From: Alnus glutinosa
Taxonomy: Eukaryota > Streptophyta > Magnoliopsida > Fagales > Betulaceae
Direction: 5' to 3'
Assembly (NCBI RefSeq): GCF_958979055.1
Contig: NC_084886.1
Coordinates: forward strand, 870,501-934,500
DNA: 64,000 bases
Part shown: one piece after another, positions 13,347 to 25,570 of the stretch
Layout: every line of letters begins with the position of its first letter
Numbering within the stretch: position 1 is the stretch's first letter
Translations under genes and position numbers: made by a program
Notes under the pieces: model-generated
What the model was told of the DNA's origin: nothing
The model's database searches: none
The model's input: the letters and a program-made list of their open reading frames with translations, nothing else

Positions 13347-14802
13347 ATGAGATTTCTTATCTGAATGAGATTCCGTTTTTCTACAAAAACCCCTTTGCTC
13401 TTTGAAAAGTTTCATTGTGGATTGATGAAATGGGAGTCAAATGGGTTTGGTTATTTGTTTTCCGTTGTTCTTCCACTAATTGCTGTTATTAATTTTTTTT
13501 CCTAAATATTTTTGAATTTGGTTTCTCTCGAAAGCCATTGAAGCGGACACGGGCCACCATAGAGATTAGAGAGTTCTACAATGCCAGAAGCAAGGTCAAA
13601 GGTAGAGATATAAGGAATAATATTAGCATTGATTGCGACGTGCAGCTTTCGTTTCGTTCTCTTTTAGGTCCTATATTTTTCAGAATAATATATGATTTTT
13701 CTTATTAAAAAAACCACTCATTACTTTCTAATTCCATGTATATTCCTTCAGAACGTGTAGAACGAGACAGCTTGCAATAATCCTGCCTTGGGGTGTTTTA
13801 TGCAAGCATTGCTTCTCTTCTTCATCGTTTTTTCGACTTTTGGCAGATTTTAGGACCTTTAAACCTTTAATATTTCCATCTTCATTTAATACTTTTTTTT
13901 TTTATTTTGTCTTTCATTATCACTTAATTTTTGTTTCTCTCTTATTTCTAAGATGTCAAGCCTGTAATCTTATAAGACCATATGGTTTCCCTATATTTTT
14001 TTGAAAAATGGCTAATCAAAATCTATTTTTTTTTTTTTTTATAGTTTAGCTTAATCACTTTTCAAAACTTGCATTCAATTGTTTATCTAAATTTGTTCTC
14101 TATTTTATTAAATAACTGTTTTAATTTTTTTTTTATTCCAATGAATAATCGCTAATCATACGAAATCACAAATCGAAAATCAAACAAATCAGACAAAAAA
14201 TTATCTAAAAACCAACCATTGCGCCTGTCATCGTCGTCGTGTTCCTCCTGATTGTCGACTGCAATAGGAGGTGCCTCCTTGTGAACCTACACCGTCGAAT
14301 GGCCCTCCACCGGATCTCCTTTAAGGATGCCATGAAAATCGTGGCCTTCAACCCCTGCCGGGGGGGGTACGGTCCTGCATTTTCGACGCCCTAGGCAATT
14401 AAGGTCCACCAGATCTCCTTCAGGAACACTACAAGCAGCTCAACCATCGCCTCTCAGTCGATGCAGAACTTCCATGTGGCGTGATACTATTTAAGAATGC
14501 ATTTTGTGCTTCGTTTTGCATAGTCGGATGGAGGTGTTTTTTGGCATTTTCATCCGCTATTATAGCAAAAAATAAAAATAAGTGACAGACAAAAGCAAAA
14601 AAAAAATAAAGAGAGAGAGAGAGAGGAAAAAAAAAAATGCCACAGCTATGATTTACGGTACGGAATGAAAAAGCTATGATTCACTGTACGGAATCACACG
14701 ATTCACAAATGTTCTATTGTTCCCGCAGCTAATATTTTTTTTTGCAGTTTTCACAAGTTCTCCACATAGAAACCACCCCTGCCATTAGAGGAGAATAATT
14801 AT

Positions 14803-14845
<43 letters not shown>

Positions 14846-15227
14846 CCCCAATGTTTACGCTTCATATCTCCTAATCGGTACATATATATGTAAATAGATA
14901 ATTGTTTATAGCATACACTTTGTACATAAAATTCTACATGATAAGATATTTTTACACACACTTTGTTTTAAAAATAAAAAATAAAACAGAGTGTCATGTG
15001 GGACCTTGTGTACAAAATGTGTATGTGCAAGAAACATTTTTCACATGTATATATTTCATATTATATATGACCTTCTAGCTCCATAATCAGGATATGATTT
15101 GCTTTTTAAAGGTTTTTATTTATTTATTTGGTTTTTTTGTTGTAAAAATAAAAGTGAAAATACTTTTAAGTATTTTGTAGGTATTTGATGTTTTGAGTTG
15201 TTTTTAATATTTTTGCTAAAAAATAAT

Positions 15228-15470
15228 GACAGAAATTTCGTACAAATCAGTTTGTACGAAATTTTCTACAATATACATATAAGAGTGACATGTGTCCTTT
15301 AAGCATGTGAGAATCACATGTTTTTTTTTTATTAATGCTATTAAAAAAACATGTAAGAAACACATGCTATTAAAATAACATGTGTTTCTCACATGTCAAT
15401 GGACACATGTCACTCTTATATGTGGCTTGTAGAAAATTTCCTAGAAACTAATTTGTAGGAAATTTTTGTC
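15228..15470. mobile_element. Hairpin MITE, about 243 bp
   Basis: The left half (GACAGAAATTTCGTACAAAT, then ATATAAGAGTGACATGTGTC and CATGTGAGAATCACATG) is matched by the reverse complement of the right half (GACAAAAATTTCCTACAAAT, then the same GAGTGACATGTGTC and CACATGTGAGAAACACATG). Almost the whole element folds into one hairpin. It has no open frame. The tight symmetry identifies a foldback-type MITE; no clear target-site duplication was seen. Confidence 0.75.
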
Positions 15471-15779
15471 CAAAAAACAAAAAACTATTTTAAAAAGCCA
15501 AAAGCGTTGTCCAACTAGCCTATAATTTTAATTAAAATTGAGTTTAAAAAAATTTATTTCAAGATTAATTTTATAAGCTAGTATGTATTCTTAGAGCATG
15601 TTCTAAAGACACCTATCAGTTTAATAAGCGAAATAATTAAAAAAAAAAAAAACTAATTTAAAGGAAAACTAGTAAAAAAATCGTGAAAATCGGTCCGATT
15701 TTTATTGTGATTTTGTGCAAATTGGATGCGGCCAGGAGCAAAGAAGATGAGCATGTGCTAGATTAAATAAGACATTCTT

Positions 15780-15950
15780 TTAATTGGATAGAAATTTCAT
15801 ACAAATCACATATAAGATTGACATGTGTTACTTGGCATGTAAGAAGTACATGTTATTTAAATAGGATGTGCTTCTTACATGCTTTTTTTAATAACATTAA
15901 TAAGAAAAATATGTGATTTTCATACGTGTTAATTTATGTCCTTACCAATT
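15780..15950. repeat. Diverged copy of the 15.2-kb hairpin repeat
   Basis: It starts with ATAGAAATTTCATACAAATC and carries CACATATAAGATTGACATGTG and the inner palindromic pair around TTATTTAAATAGGATG. The order is the same as in the hairpin 300 bp upstream, but only part of the right arm remains. It is probably an older member of the same MITE family. Confidence 0.5.
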
Positions 15951-16483
15951 ACTCTTTGACACGTAGGTAACACTTTTCAGATTCTACACTGGCAATTAAT
16001 GATGAAGTGTTATTGTGTTTGGTCAACTGCTCGGGGATGTTTGACAAATTTAAGATCCCGTTATAATAGGGAGCTCCCTGATCCATTGCCTCATAAATTC
16101 ATAATGATTGGACAGCTGTGCCAAATTTGTTAATATGTCCAAATCTTTTTATTTCAACTCCGCATTCCAGGCCAGTTTATAAAGTCAGCGCTTGAGCTTG
16201 CTTGTATTAGTTTCTTTTCTTTTTTTTATAGGGTATTTTTTACATTTTGTAATAAAATATAATGAAAGTGAGAGGAATGAATGATTTGATAATGGATATT
16301 TTAAACTTAAAAAAATTGCTTTTTGAACTCCAAAGAGTAATTTGAAAAAAAAAAAAAAAAAATCAGCCTCAAGACTCCAGAGACTAGAATAATATTTTTC
16401 CCTTTGTTTTTATCATACATGATCAATCTTTGTGAAATTGGTAAGTTTTGTTTAGTAATAAAGTGTCTAATAGAACTAGTTGT

Positions 16484-16853
16484 GGATGCTCTATAGGTGG
16501 TTTTCTTCATTAAATATATATAAAAAAAAAAAAAAAAAATTGAAAAAAGTCACAAAAAACCACCCATATCAATTTCCTTACATTTTTCCTAAATTCTTGG
16601 ATAGCTATAGTATCATCCAATGTATTGAGTAGCACTGTAGCTACCTAATGAATTATATAATAATAAAAATGATAAAAAAATAAAATGACAAAAGTAGAAA
16701 AGTAAGAAAAATAATAATAATAAAATGGTATTTAATTGATATAAAGAAATATAAGAAAATTTATTGTGAATTTTTTTTTTTTTGAAAAAAAAAAAGTAAT
16801 TTTATTCCTTAATTTAGAGAAAATAATTAGATATTTACTACTAATACTCTTAT
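16484..16853. repeat. Interspersed repeat, copy 1 (MITE-like)
   Basis: This stretch matches 40745-41065 in the same orientation. Shared landmarks, in order, are TCACAAAAAACCACCCATATC, TTTTCCTAAA, TAGCTATAGT with ATCCAATG, AAAGTAGAAAAGTAA, TTAATTGATATAA, and a right end near GAGAAAATAATTAGATATTT followed by CTAATACTCTTA. The left flank GGATGCTCTATAGG and the right end may be imperfect terminal inverted repeats. It is non-coding. Confidence 0.65.
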
Positions 16854-19239
16854 AAAGTAGGGCAAACATTAACCTTGATTTGGAGGTATTTGTACTCAGT
16901 AACACCCAACTTGATGTCTAATAAAATAATTAATAAAAAAAGAAAAAAAAGGGAAAATAATAGACTTATTTCTAGAATGTGAGAATTAGATAAGTACGTT
17001 TTTCTACCAGGGAAAGAAAAAGGAAAAAGTAAAATTAGGTAAAGTTCCACCTTATGCATAACGTGTACCATAAATCAAGCTCGAGTGTTACAACGCCTTT
17101 ACTTTACCCGTACGTTTACCGTCACGACCGCGGACTTTTGATTGTTTTAACCTGACCGGCCGTGTAAAGGAGGAAATTGAGAAAGACACACATCTGGCCG
17201 CACAAATTCTCTGTCGGAGAATATGATGCTTTTTCACCCTCGGAACTTGTAAGTCTATAGCTATTCCAGTTCTTCATGTTTGAGTCACGTCCGAGTTAGA
17301 GTTGTCAAAAGTAATCAATTTGCGTACGATAATTTTATTTTTATTTTTTATTTTTTTAAAAAAAAATCTATTCAAAGAAGGAAAGGGAGCAATATACAAG
17401 AAGGAGATCCTTTTCGCTTCTAATTAGTGGAAAAAAATTATAAGGGAGGAAAGGATGGGAAAGAGCGAGAACGATTTCAAAGACAAGGTAAGAAGAAGCT
17501 GCTCATACTTTGTGTGCACCGTAATTTGCACATTTAGAAATCTTTAAGAGTATTTATAAAGTTTTCTTTAAAAAAGTTCTAAATTTGACTTTAAAAATAT
17601 ATTTTTATTAATTTAACTAGTCACTTTTTAAAACTATTAAACAACAAACATTTTTTAAATGTTTTTCTATTATAAATAAATACTATTTTTTATTATTAAA
17701 GTTAACTATTAAAAGCATTTAATACATTAAATTCAAGGGTTCACAATGACCGAGGCTGGTGGGGCAGGATAGGGACTTAGGACTAGGATGGGGGCTAAAT
17801 CAATTTGTACACTTAACATGGCACTAACAAAAGAAAGAAATAAATAAATAAAGGAAAAAGCAATTTTGTCAAGAAAGTAGGTATTAAACATCAATAAACC
17901 CCTCTTGACACTTAATTCATAACCTAAAACTTAAGTCCCAGCACCTTCTGTCAAGAAACTATATTTTCTGACACATAAATTATTTTGATTTTTCCAAAAA
18001 ATTTATGGCATAGGCCTAAATGCCAAGAAATTTTTTTTATATATGCCTAACATTCCTGGCACATATTTAAAAGCCAAAAAAAATTGTTTTCCTTTTTCCT
18101 ATCACATAAAATGATACACCAAGAGATTAAAACATTCCTGGCACATATAAAAACGCCATGAATGATTCGTTTGTTAACTAGCATTTTACATAGATACGCC
18201 ACGTATTGGGGGTGGCCAATTACCCACTTAAAGTGAGGAGGTGATTGGACAACCTCAAAATATGCTGGCATTTGTCGATCACACCCATGGAGGTAGGGAT
18301 AGAATCAAAAATTCTTATCGAGGGAACCCAAAGCATAAAGAAAATAACTTTATGACTTAGAGTCTTACAGTAGTACTGAAGCTTATATTCTTTGTGTATT
18401 ATATTTTTCTTTGGTTTTTTGGTGTTTCTCAGTTGCTTGAATTTTCCTCTCTTTTTTTTTTTTTTTTTTTTTTGGTTATTCTTAGGAACTAAAAATATTA
18501 AATAAAAATTAGATGTATTGTAGTATACAATCAATTAACTTAAGACCCCGTTTAATTTTTTTGGTTTATTTTAAGTTCTTTTATTTTGGTTGTTTTGGTG
18601 CCTTAACTTAGTTGATTATACCCATATGATAATGTATTTCACATTGTAGAATTATCAATTGATTCAAGACTCTGTTTTATTTCTGTAGAAAACTTATTTA
18701 AATTGAAAAAAATCTTTGTGTAAATGTAAAATGTTATGCTTTTTGGGAACTGCCTCAATATGATATGTTTATTGGAGATTCATTAAAACTTCAATATCAA
18801 TAGAATTCCTCAAGTCCATTAAGTTCTTCATGTCAAAAACAAAGAATTAGACCCAAAAAAAAAAAAAAGAATCATGCCATTATCCTACTTCAATGTGCAC
18901 ATAACAACATATGAAATTTTCATATATTAATGTGTTGCTAAAAGGGCTAAGATTGGGTATTTTTATGAGTTTTTTAAATGAAATTTGAGTATTTATAATA
19001 GGTCATAAAAGGGTTGAGTCCATAAGGGCCAAACATAATTTTTTAGCCCCAATATACTATATATTTTTCACCTTTTATAGGTTTCAACATTTTTATTTTT
19101 TTTTTAAGAAAAAAAAAATTGAGAAGTGGGGGAGGCTATGGCCCTGAATCTGTCTCTGAATGAAGGCGGTCAGACTACTTACAAAAGCTTGTTTTAGAGG
19201 TGGTCTTGCTATTGGTTTTGGGAGGTGGTGGTCGACCAC

Positions 19240-19700
19240 TGGTGTAGGATGGAATTTACTAATATTTTTGGTGAAAACAAAAATAGAAAAAACGTCAAAA
19301 AATAATATTGGAGCAGCATCGCTTAATTAGACGTTTACCTGTTTGTAAACAATAAAAGTACAAAAAGAAAAGACTTGATCGTCAAGCCAAGAGTCTATTT
19401 TATTTTATTTCCTTACTAGAATTAAAACTTTATTTCCTTTACTTAGTAGGACTAGATTTGCTTTATTTATTTATTTTCCTTATTAAGATTAGATTTACTT
19501 TTACTACTAGATAAGGTTTACTTTTATTTTGTAATATTTTCCTTTTTCTACAAGTATTTCTCTTCCATAAATAAGTTTGCTTATTATGTAAAACCCACTC
19601 AATTGAATTATTACCAAATTAGAGAATTCCCTCTCAAATATTCTGTGGAATTTTATTTTTCTTTTAGCCTGCGGGCTTGTTTTTATCTTTTTGGGTAGAT
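19240..19700. mobile_element. Possible LTR fossil (solo or decayed LTR)
   Basis: An AT-rich block beginning near TGTAGGATGGAATTTAC holds repeated TTTCCTTA-type segments and a CCATAAATAAGTTTGC promoter-like stretch, then ACCCACTCAATTGAATTATT. That layout is common in plant LTRs. It is bounded on both sides by GGTGGTCGACCAC-like sequence, as if inserted into another repeat. No internal retroelement genes are next to it. It is a broken fossil; family and ends are uncertain. Confidence 0.35.
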
Positions 19701-22451
19701 GACGAAGATGCTTCTCCTTCCAGAATCAAAGACGCTGCTCTTTGATTAGTTACATTAGTCTTTCACTGCGTCAACCAGGGTAGTCGGACTGCCCCCAAAA
19801 GCTTTTTTTTTTTGGATGGTGCAACCACCGTTAGCCTATTTTTAGAGTAGTCCAACCACCCCCGGCCAACATGTTTTGTGGTGGTCGATTACTCCCATTG
19901 CACCTTCAACTTTTCAAGCATTTTTTTCTTTCTCCTCCTTCCATATGGAGTGGCTCGTTATCAGCCACTAATTATAAGTTGCATGGGATTTCAATCCCAC
20001 AAGCCATGCCATTGTATCAACTATCGAGCATCCGATACAATCGGGAACGATAAGAAATTTTAACCTGAAAAAAATTATTCGTACATTATTACCTTAAGTT
20101 AATGGTCCTCTTCGTTGTGTACAGTAACATATCTAATGAAATGCAAACTCCAAACGGGAATATATTGAGCAGCTTTTCTCAGTTTGCAGCGTCGTGAAGG
20201 ACCAGTGATATGCTGATCAGTAGTCACCAACTATGCTTTAACTAGTATTGTCTTGCAAGTTTTCTAATTCCAGGAGCCTTTTTTTGTCCATTCCACTGAA
20301 TATTGTACAAATGAAAACGAGAGTTTTTCCTTTCATTTTGAAGAGAAAAGGTCTTGCTTTTAAGTAGAATCATGACAAAATTACGTAGAATGCAGAAAGT
20401 GAAGTTGACAATCTGAAGGTCATGGAGAAAGCAGAATTGAAGTTTGCATGTAAAAGGGTGCGAAACGGTGCATTTGGACGCACTGTGGAGGTGAGGCCCT
20501 AACGCCCTTGGTCCTAAAAGATTCGTATTTCACAGAGAGAGAGAGAGAGGGGGGGAGATCGATGCTTTTTTAATTGGTACAGAAGAAAAGGATGGTCCAC
20601 TGGGGGTGGATAGGCCATAGCAGCTGGAGTGTGGAGAAACCAAGAGAACCTTTTCTTGTCGGTGGGCAGGCGGGAATCTAAGCAGTGAGAGCGAAAGGTC
20701 AGGTGCAGTATATAAGAAAGAGATGGATGGAGTGTGAGTAGTGAGTAGGGGAGGGGTGAACAGGAAAAGCCTCTCGTTCTTTGTGTCCTCCTCTCGAGCA
20801 TGAGTTGGTCAATGGATATATATAAAGGGTGTGGATCATACGTACTGGTAACTGGGAGCAAAGATAAGGACCCGAAATCTCTATTTATCTTTTTATCCTT
20901 TCTTATTCAAACGGTTCTCATTAGAGAATCTCACTTTGTCCACTTCCCTGCTGCATGTGTCGTCCTTCTTCCCTTTGGCATCTTTCAACAGTACTTCTAC
21001 AGTACATCGATCAGTCACTTTTATGCATTCTCTCCTCACTCCACTCGTGTAAATTTCCCTTCTCTCATTGCTAAACCTGATGGACCCTACATTTTTCAGG
21101 TTAAACAAACTTATTCAGCATTTAGTCCTAAGAACGGATCGGAATTCATTACAATTTGCTATCCAAATTGCAATCAATTCGAGCAACGTCTCCCGCATAG
21201 ACGCATGTGCAAGGCTCACCTGGTCCCAACAGTGGTTGGAGAATCATAGTGTCAAACATGGGCAATTTGGGTTGTAATTGACAATAGTTGAGTACTTAGA
21301 GTTAAGTCTGGTTCAAAACTTGTACTTCATAATTAAGACTCACTCGACTTATGCTCCAGCATGCAAGTTTCATGGCAGAACCAGAAACTTCTCTCTATAG
21401 TCGCTCGAGCAAGCTAGGTTACAAAAATTTAATTATATTTTTCATTCGAATTCCCTCTTTATAGAAATTTACATGCTTGACAATTAATCCCAAACATATA
21501 AAACTTTAGATCCACAAAAATCTCTAAATAATTGGTTTGTGATTACCTTTTTTATTTTTTTAATGTTTATGAGAATCTCTTGGTTTGAGTGTTGATGTGA
21601 TCTTAATAATTTCTCCCACAAAAATCTTATTTGTATGGTATGTTTAGCATTGAAAGGATTTATTCTTGTTATTTTTTTCATGAATTTCATTTTGGAAATA
21701 GAGGCTGTTATAATGTGATCGATGAGTTTCTTTCATCTGTTTCTTTCTTTGTTTCTGTGTCTCAGAGATTGTGTGGCCAACGCTCGCTATCCCAAGTGAT
21801 TTTGAATCTAGAGATCATGATAGCGGCTGGTACGTTTTGGCGCAGGCCCATATCTGTTGCAACCGTCAAAAACTCAACAAATTAACAAGGCAACAAGCTA
21901 TTCATTCGGAAGTTGCCGGTGCTGGTATTGTTTATGACATTTTCAGACCTTAGAGGCATGCGCATGCGTTTAATTAATAGACTGGTATTTCCCTTTATAT
22001 ACAATTCGTACAGGCCTAGGGATGATTCTCTTGTAATTGGGAATCCTTATTTTTACCTTGGTCCCCTCCGGCCCTCTTTGTTTAATTCGCAGATCGTTTC
22101 AAAAATTACTATATGTACTGGTTGAAGATATATTTGTAGCTAGTGAGCCATCAATAGGGCATGAGGGTGTTACTCCATTTCGGCTACTTTGGGCCTCCAA
22201 AAGTCCCTCGTTCCACATAATTTATTGTGAATCCATATATATCCAAATGACACCCAACGACACCCTGTCCGTTATAAATTCCACAAGAGAATGGAGCAAT
22301 CACGATTCACGAGTTGTTCTTTTCGGAGTTGTCTTGGCGTCAGTGTCCGCAGACCACGTACCCTCAAATTCATTTGCCTCTCGAGGAGCACCAGTCATTT
22401 TAGAAAACAAAGCAGACAGGATCGAGTTCCATGCATACGTACATGCAGCAG

Positions 22452-22490
<39 letters not shown>

Positions 22491-22969
22491 TCCACCGATA
22501 CCACTCTGAAACGTTAGCTTGCAACGTGAAGTCATTTGCCAGATTTGGGTTTTTGAAAGACTTGCTGGAAATTCCTCTACCGGATCGTCAATGGTCCACA
22601 AGTTGGGCAGAATCAAATTACGTACGGAGAGGAATAGAGTTAGGAGAGAGCGACAGAAGAGATTGATGGCAAAGGTCGAGAGGCAGCAAAGGAGGAGAGA
22701 CCTATATATTCTATAGATTGATGGTCAAGGGAAAGAAGTATGAAGTACAAATGGAGAACAAAAGGAACGTGAAAATGGATCGAATCCAAGTCCAACGATC
22801 TTTTTCAGCATCACAGATTCACAAGTCCAATTATAGTCACCAGCATAAAAAATCCAATGAATTGTGCCATTAGGGGAAAAAAGAAGAAGCCTCTTTTTCG
22901 TGGAAGAGGATCATCCACAACGGTTTCGGTGTTGGGACTTAAAGATTTGTTCTGGACTGTCCATGTTAA

Positions 22970-23380
22970 AGGCTGTAATACCCTGGTCTCATATTAGAAG
23001 AGATGAATAGTTTACATAGAGTAAGTGGTTCATAAAGATACTCATGGCTGCTAAGTTTCATATTGCCTAATTTTTTACTAGATAAAACTGAGCTTTATAA
23101 TTGATTCTAGGAAAGTTCAAAATGGATTAGTCCTTTTAAGGTAATAACGCAGATGTAGCTAACACTTTTTCCTGAATCGTTACAAATGGTATTAGAGCTA
23201 CCTAGTAACGATAGCTCATGTGATACTGAATCACTACATGACGTGACCCTGACGAGGATGTTAGGGGTTTTTGGGGGAGAGTTTATAACATCCCGATAGG
23301 ACAGCTTCAAATGAATTAGCCATTTTGAAGTGATGGCGCAGATATAACTAGCAATTTTTTTTTTTTTAAATCATTACAAA
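22970..23380. repeat. Unclassified interspersed repeat, copy 1
   Basis: The stretch carries GTCTCATATTAGAAGAGATG, GCAGATGTAGCTAAC, CGTTACAAATGGTATTAGAG, CATGTGATACTGAATCAC, GACGTGACCCTGACGAGG and AGTGATGGCGCAGATATAAC. The same motifs, in similar order, surround the retroposon at 52972-53876. It has no coding potential. Because the motifs recur inside it, the copy may itself be a partial duplication. Confidence 0.5.
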
Positions 23381-24544
23381 GGCTGAGCAAGCCGTTGCAA
23401 AATGGGCAAGCAAGTCCTTTTATTTTTTATTTTGTATTTTTTGCGGAGGAAAAGTATTGGTTCTACTCCTACACTTCATTATGGTGAAGTGACGATGGGC
23501 CAAGGAACGGCCTCCTCAAACATGTTTTTTTTCTATCTTTATTTCTGGACGACCAAGAAGGGTAGAGAACAGCATCAAAGCCCATTGGACATTCTGATAT
23601 TTGCTTCCAAGCCCATTGTTGATTAGGTCCATGTGATTTTATCTCCCTTCCTCCCCCACTCTTGGCAGTTGGCATCTTCCCCGAAGAATGTCATCGCAGT
23701 GAATTCATGGATAATTGGATATCCCTAATTGATATAATAATAATAATAATAAATAAATAAATAAAAAATAAATGGTTTGATATTCAAGTTTTAGGAGGTG
23801 ATTGAGGTGGGTTTTGGGAAATTAGTATTTTTTTTTGTTAATTAGTGTTAATTATTTTCTAATTAAGTTTAATTAGTTAGCTTCGGTTTTGATCTCTTGG
23901 AGGAAAGTTCCCTGGCATGTACGACATCGCACGAGGCATGTGGCACTCTGACATATTTAATTGTTGCAAGCTGGCCGGGGTTATTTCTTTTTCTTTATTT
24001 TTCTAAGTGTGTGAAGCTGGGTTTGATAAAAGGTTGTTTCCAACCCATTTAATATTACAAGTTTGTCAAGTTTCTGTCAACATTCTGTCATCCCAACAAT
24101 CACGACCTCAATAGAATCGGCACAAATTTCTCTCGTTTGATTTTCTGGCATTTCGGAACTTGGTAGTTAGTATCTAATGACCCTCGTTTGAGTAATTAAG
24201 GGCGTAATAAAAATGTGAACTAAGAAAATTAAGAAAATTTCTTTTAGGTTTAAAATTCTATTTCGTCATATTTAACGGTGTACATCGTGCAAAATCATTT
24301 ATAATTTTTAATAACGTGGCAATATATATACTATTAGATTTATAAAATTTCATTTGGACTATAAAATAAATCATGGGGACAAACATTTGTGTCCAAGAAA
24401 CTCATTTATTATATCATTATAAATTGTTATACTGCCTCCATAATTTTCCATAAATAATAGATTATGACCAACTTATCAATTTCTTTTCTACATCCCAGTC
24501 AAGTGCATATATTGTCTTGAAAAATGCTACACACATTATTTTGG

Positions 24545-24995
24545 ATGAATTTGATGCGGGACAGTTTTATTAGTATTTTGTTAGACCCGTTTTACTTAAA
24601 AAAAAAGCATATATTTTGATTTCAATATCAGATTGAGACAAACTTGATGGCGTTGGAAAGCTTATTCAAAGGGATACAATTTTGTCTTTCATGAACATTT
24701 CGTAATTCCAACGTTTATTAGGCAAAAATTGTAGTTTTGTATTATTTGTACTGCAAAGTGTTTTTATTTTATTTTTTTTAATTATTTTTTAGGGTTTGGA
24801 ATTTAGGCTCTATATAAGCCTATTAAGATAGCTCTAGCTTTGAGCTCATGTATTTTTATCAATATAAAACACTCAATGAGTGATTTTTTTATCCATTTTG
24901 CCTCGATTCCATGATAGAATTTTGGTTTGAGAAGAGTTTTAATTCTATTGTTATTTGCTATTGAGGACCCACTACACCACCTTGCATCAGAATTG
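24545..24995. mobile_element. Possible LTR fossil
   Basis: The block has a TATA-like CTCTATATAAGCC, a CACTCAATGAGTG palindrome, then a U5-like stretch ending near CCACTACACCACCTTGCATC. The arrangement resembles the end of a plant Ty1/copia LTR. No retroelement genes adjoin it and no partner LTR was found in the window. It is broken and old; the boundaries are estimates. Confidence 0.38.
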
Positions 24996-25113
24996 CTATT
25001 GAATTTTAAATATAATAGTAATTTTTAGTTCTACGTTAGAGAATGTACATTTGAAGGCATGATAGTAAGGATGTATATAGCATTTCTCGTTTGTCTTGTA
25101 CCCTATAATAAAG

Positions 25114-25115
<2 letters not shown>

Positions 25116-25202
<87 letters not shown>
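25116..25202. repeat. Long (TA)n microsatellite
   Basis: An uninterrupted run of AT dinucleotides of about 87 bp, the longest simple repeat in the window. It lies just left of the calmodulin-like pseudogene. Confidence 0.95.
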
Positions 25203-25205
<3 letters not shown>

Positions 25206-25239
25206 AAGAAATTATTGGGGTAGTTTGAGCACTCCAAAT

Positions 25240-25570
25240 AGGTTAAAAGTGATGGTCGAACCACTCCTACTAACTCCGATGCATCACGGACGAGCTAAAC
25301 TTTGAATGTGGCGGCTTCATGTCTCTAAAGGAGTTCGCGACCTTTTGGGGCCCCCAAGCTGAAGATGGCAGAGCGTTGGAGCTTTGCGATGCCTTCCGTC
25401 TCTAGCTACAACCAGTACCAGAATGGCTTGACCTTGGCCTACAGGGTTCACCTTGTGCTCAACGGCCTCTATATTAACTGTTATGTCGACATCTTCCACC
25501 GCATGATGTGCTCTATTGATTTCGATGGCAACGACAATTTCCAAGAGTTTGAGAGGACGATTGGCGTGGA
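25240..25570 (+). pseudogene. Calmodulin-like (CML) EF-hand pseudogene
   Basis: In two plus-strand frames the translation follows a CML protein. One frame gives FMSLKEFATFWGPQAEDGRA and then LELCDAF; the other gives NQYQNGLTLAYRVHLVLNGL, then INCYVDIFHRMMCSIDFDG, then FQEFERTI. This corresponds to the end of EF-hand 2, all of EF-hand 3 and the start of EF-hand 4 in four-EF-hand CMLs. The change of frame falls near 25375-25400, the third loop has lost its acidic ligands and the fourth loop is shortened. The reading then runs into AT-rich non-coding DNA. There is no intact start. It is a decayed host gene copy; the parent CML is presumably elsewhere in the genome. Confidence 0.65.

Noticed and set aside
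22037-22666. 209-codon plus-strand frame
   Set aside because: It runs through a (TA)n microsatellite giving an alternating Y-I stretch, and no part resembles a known protein.
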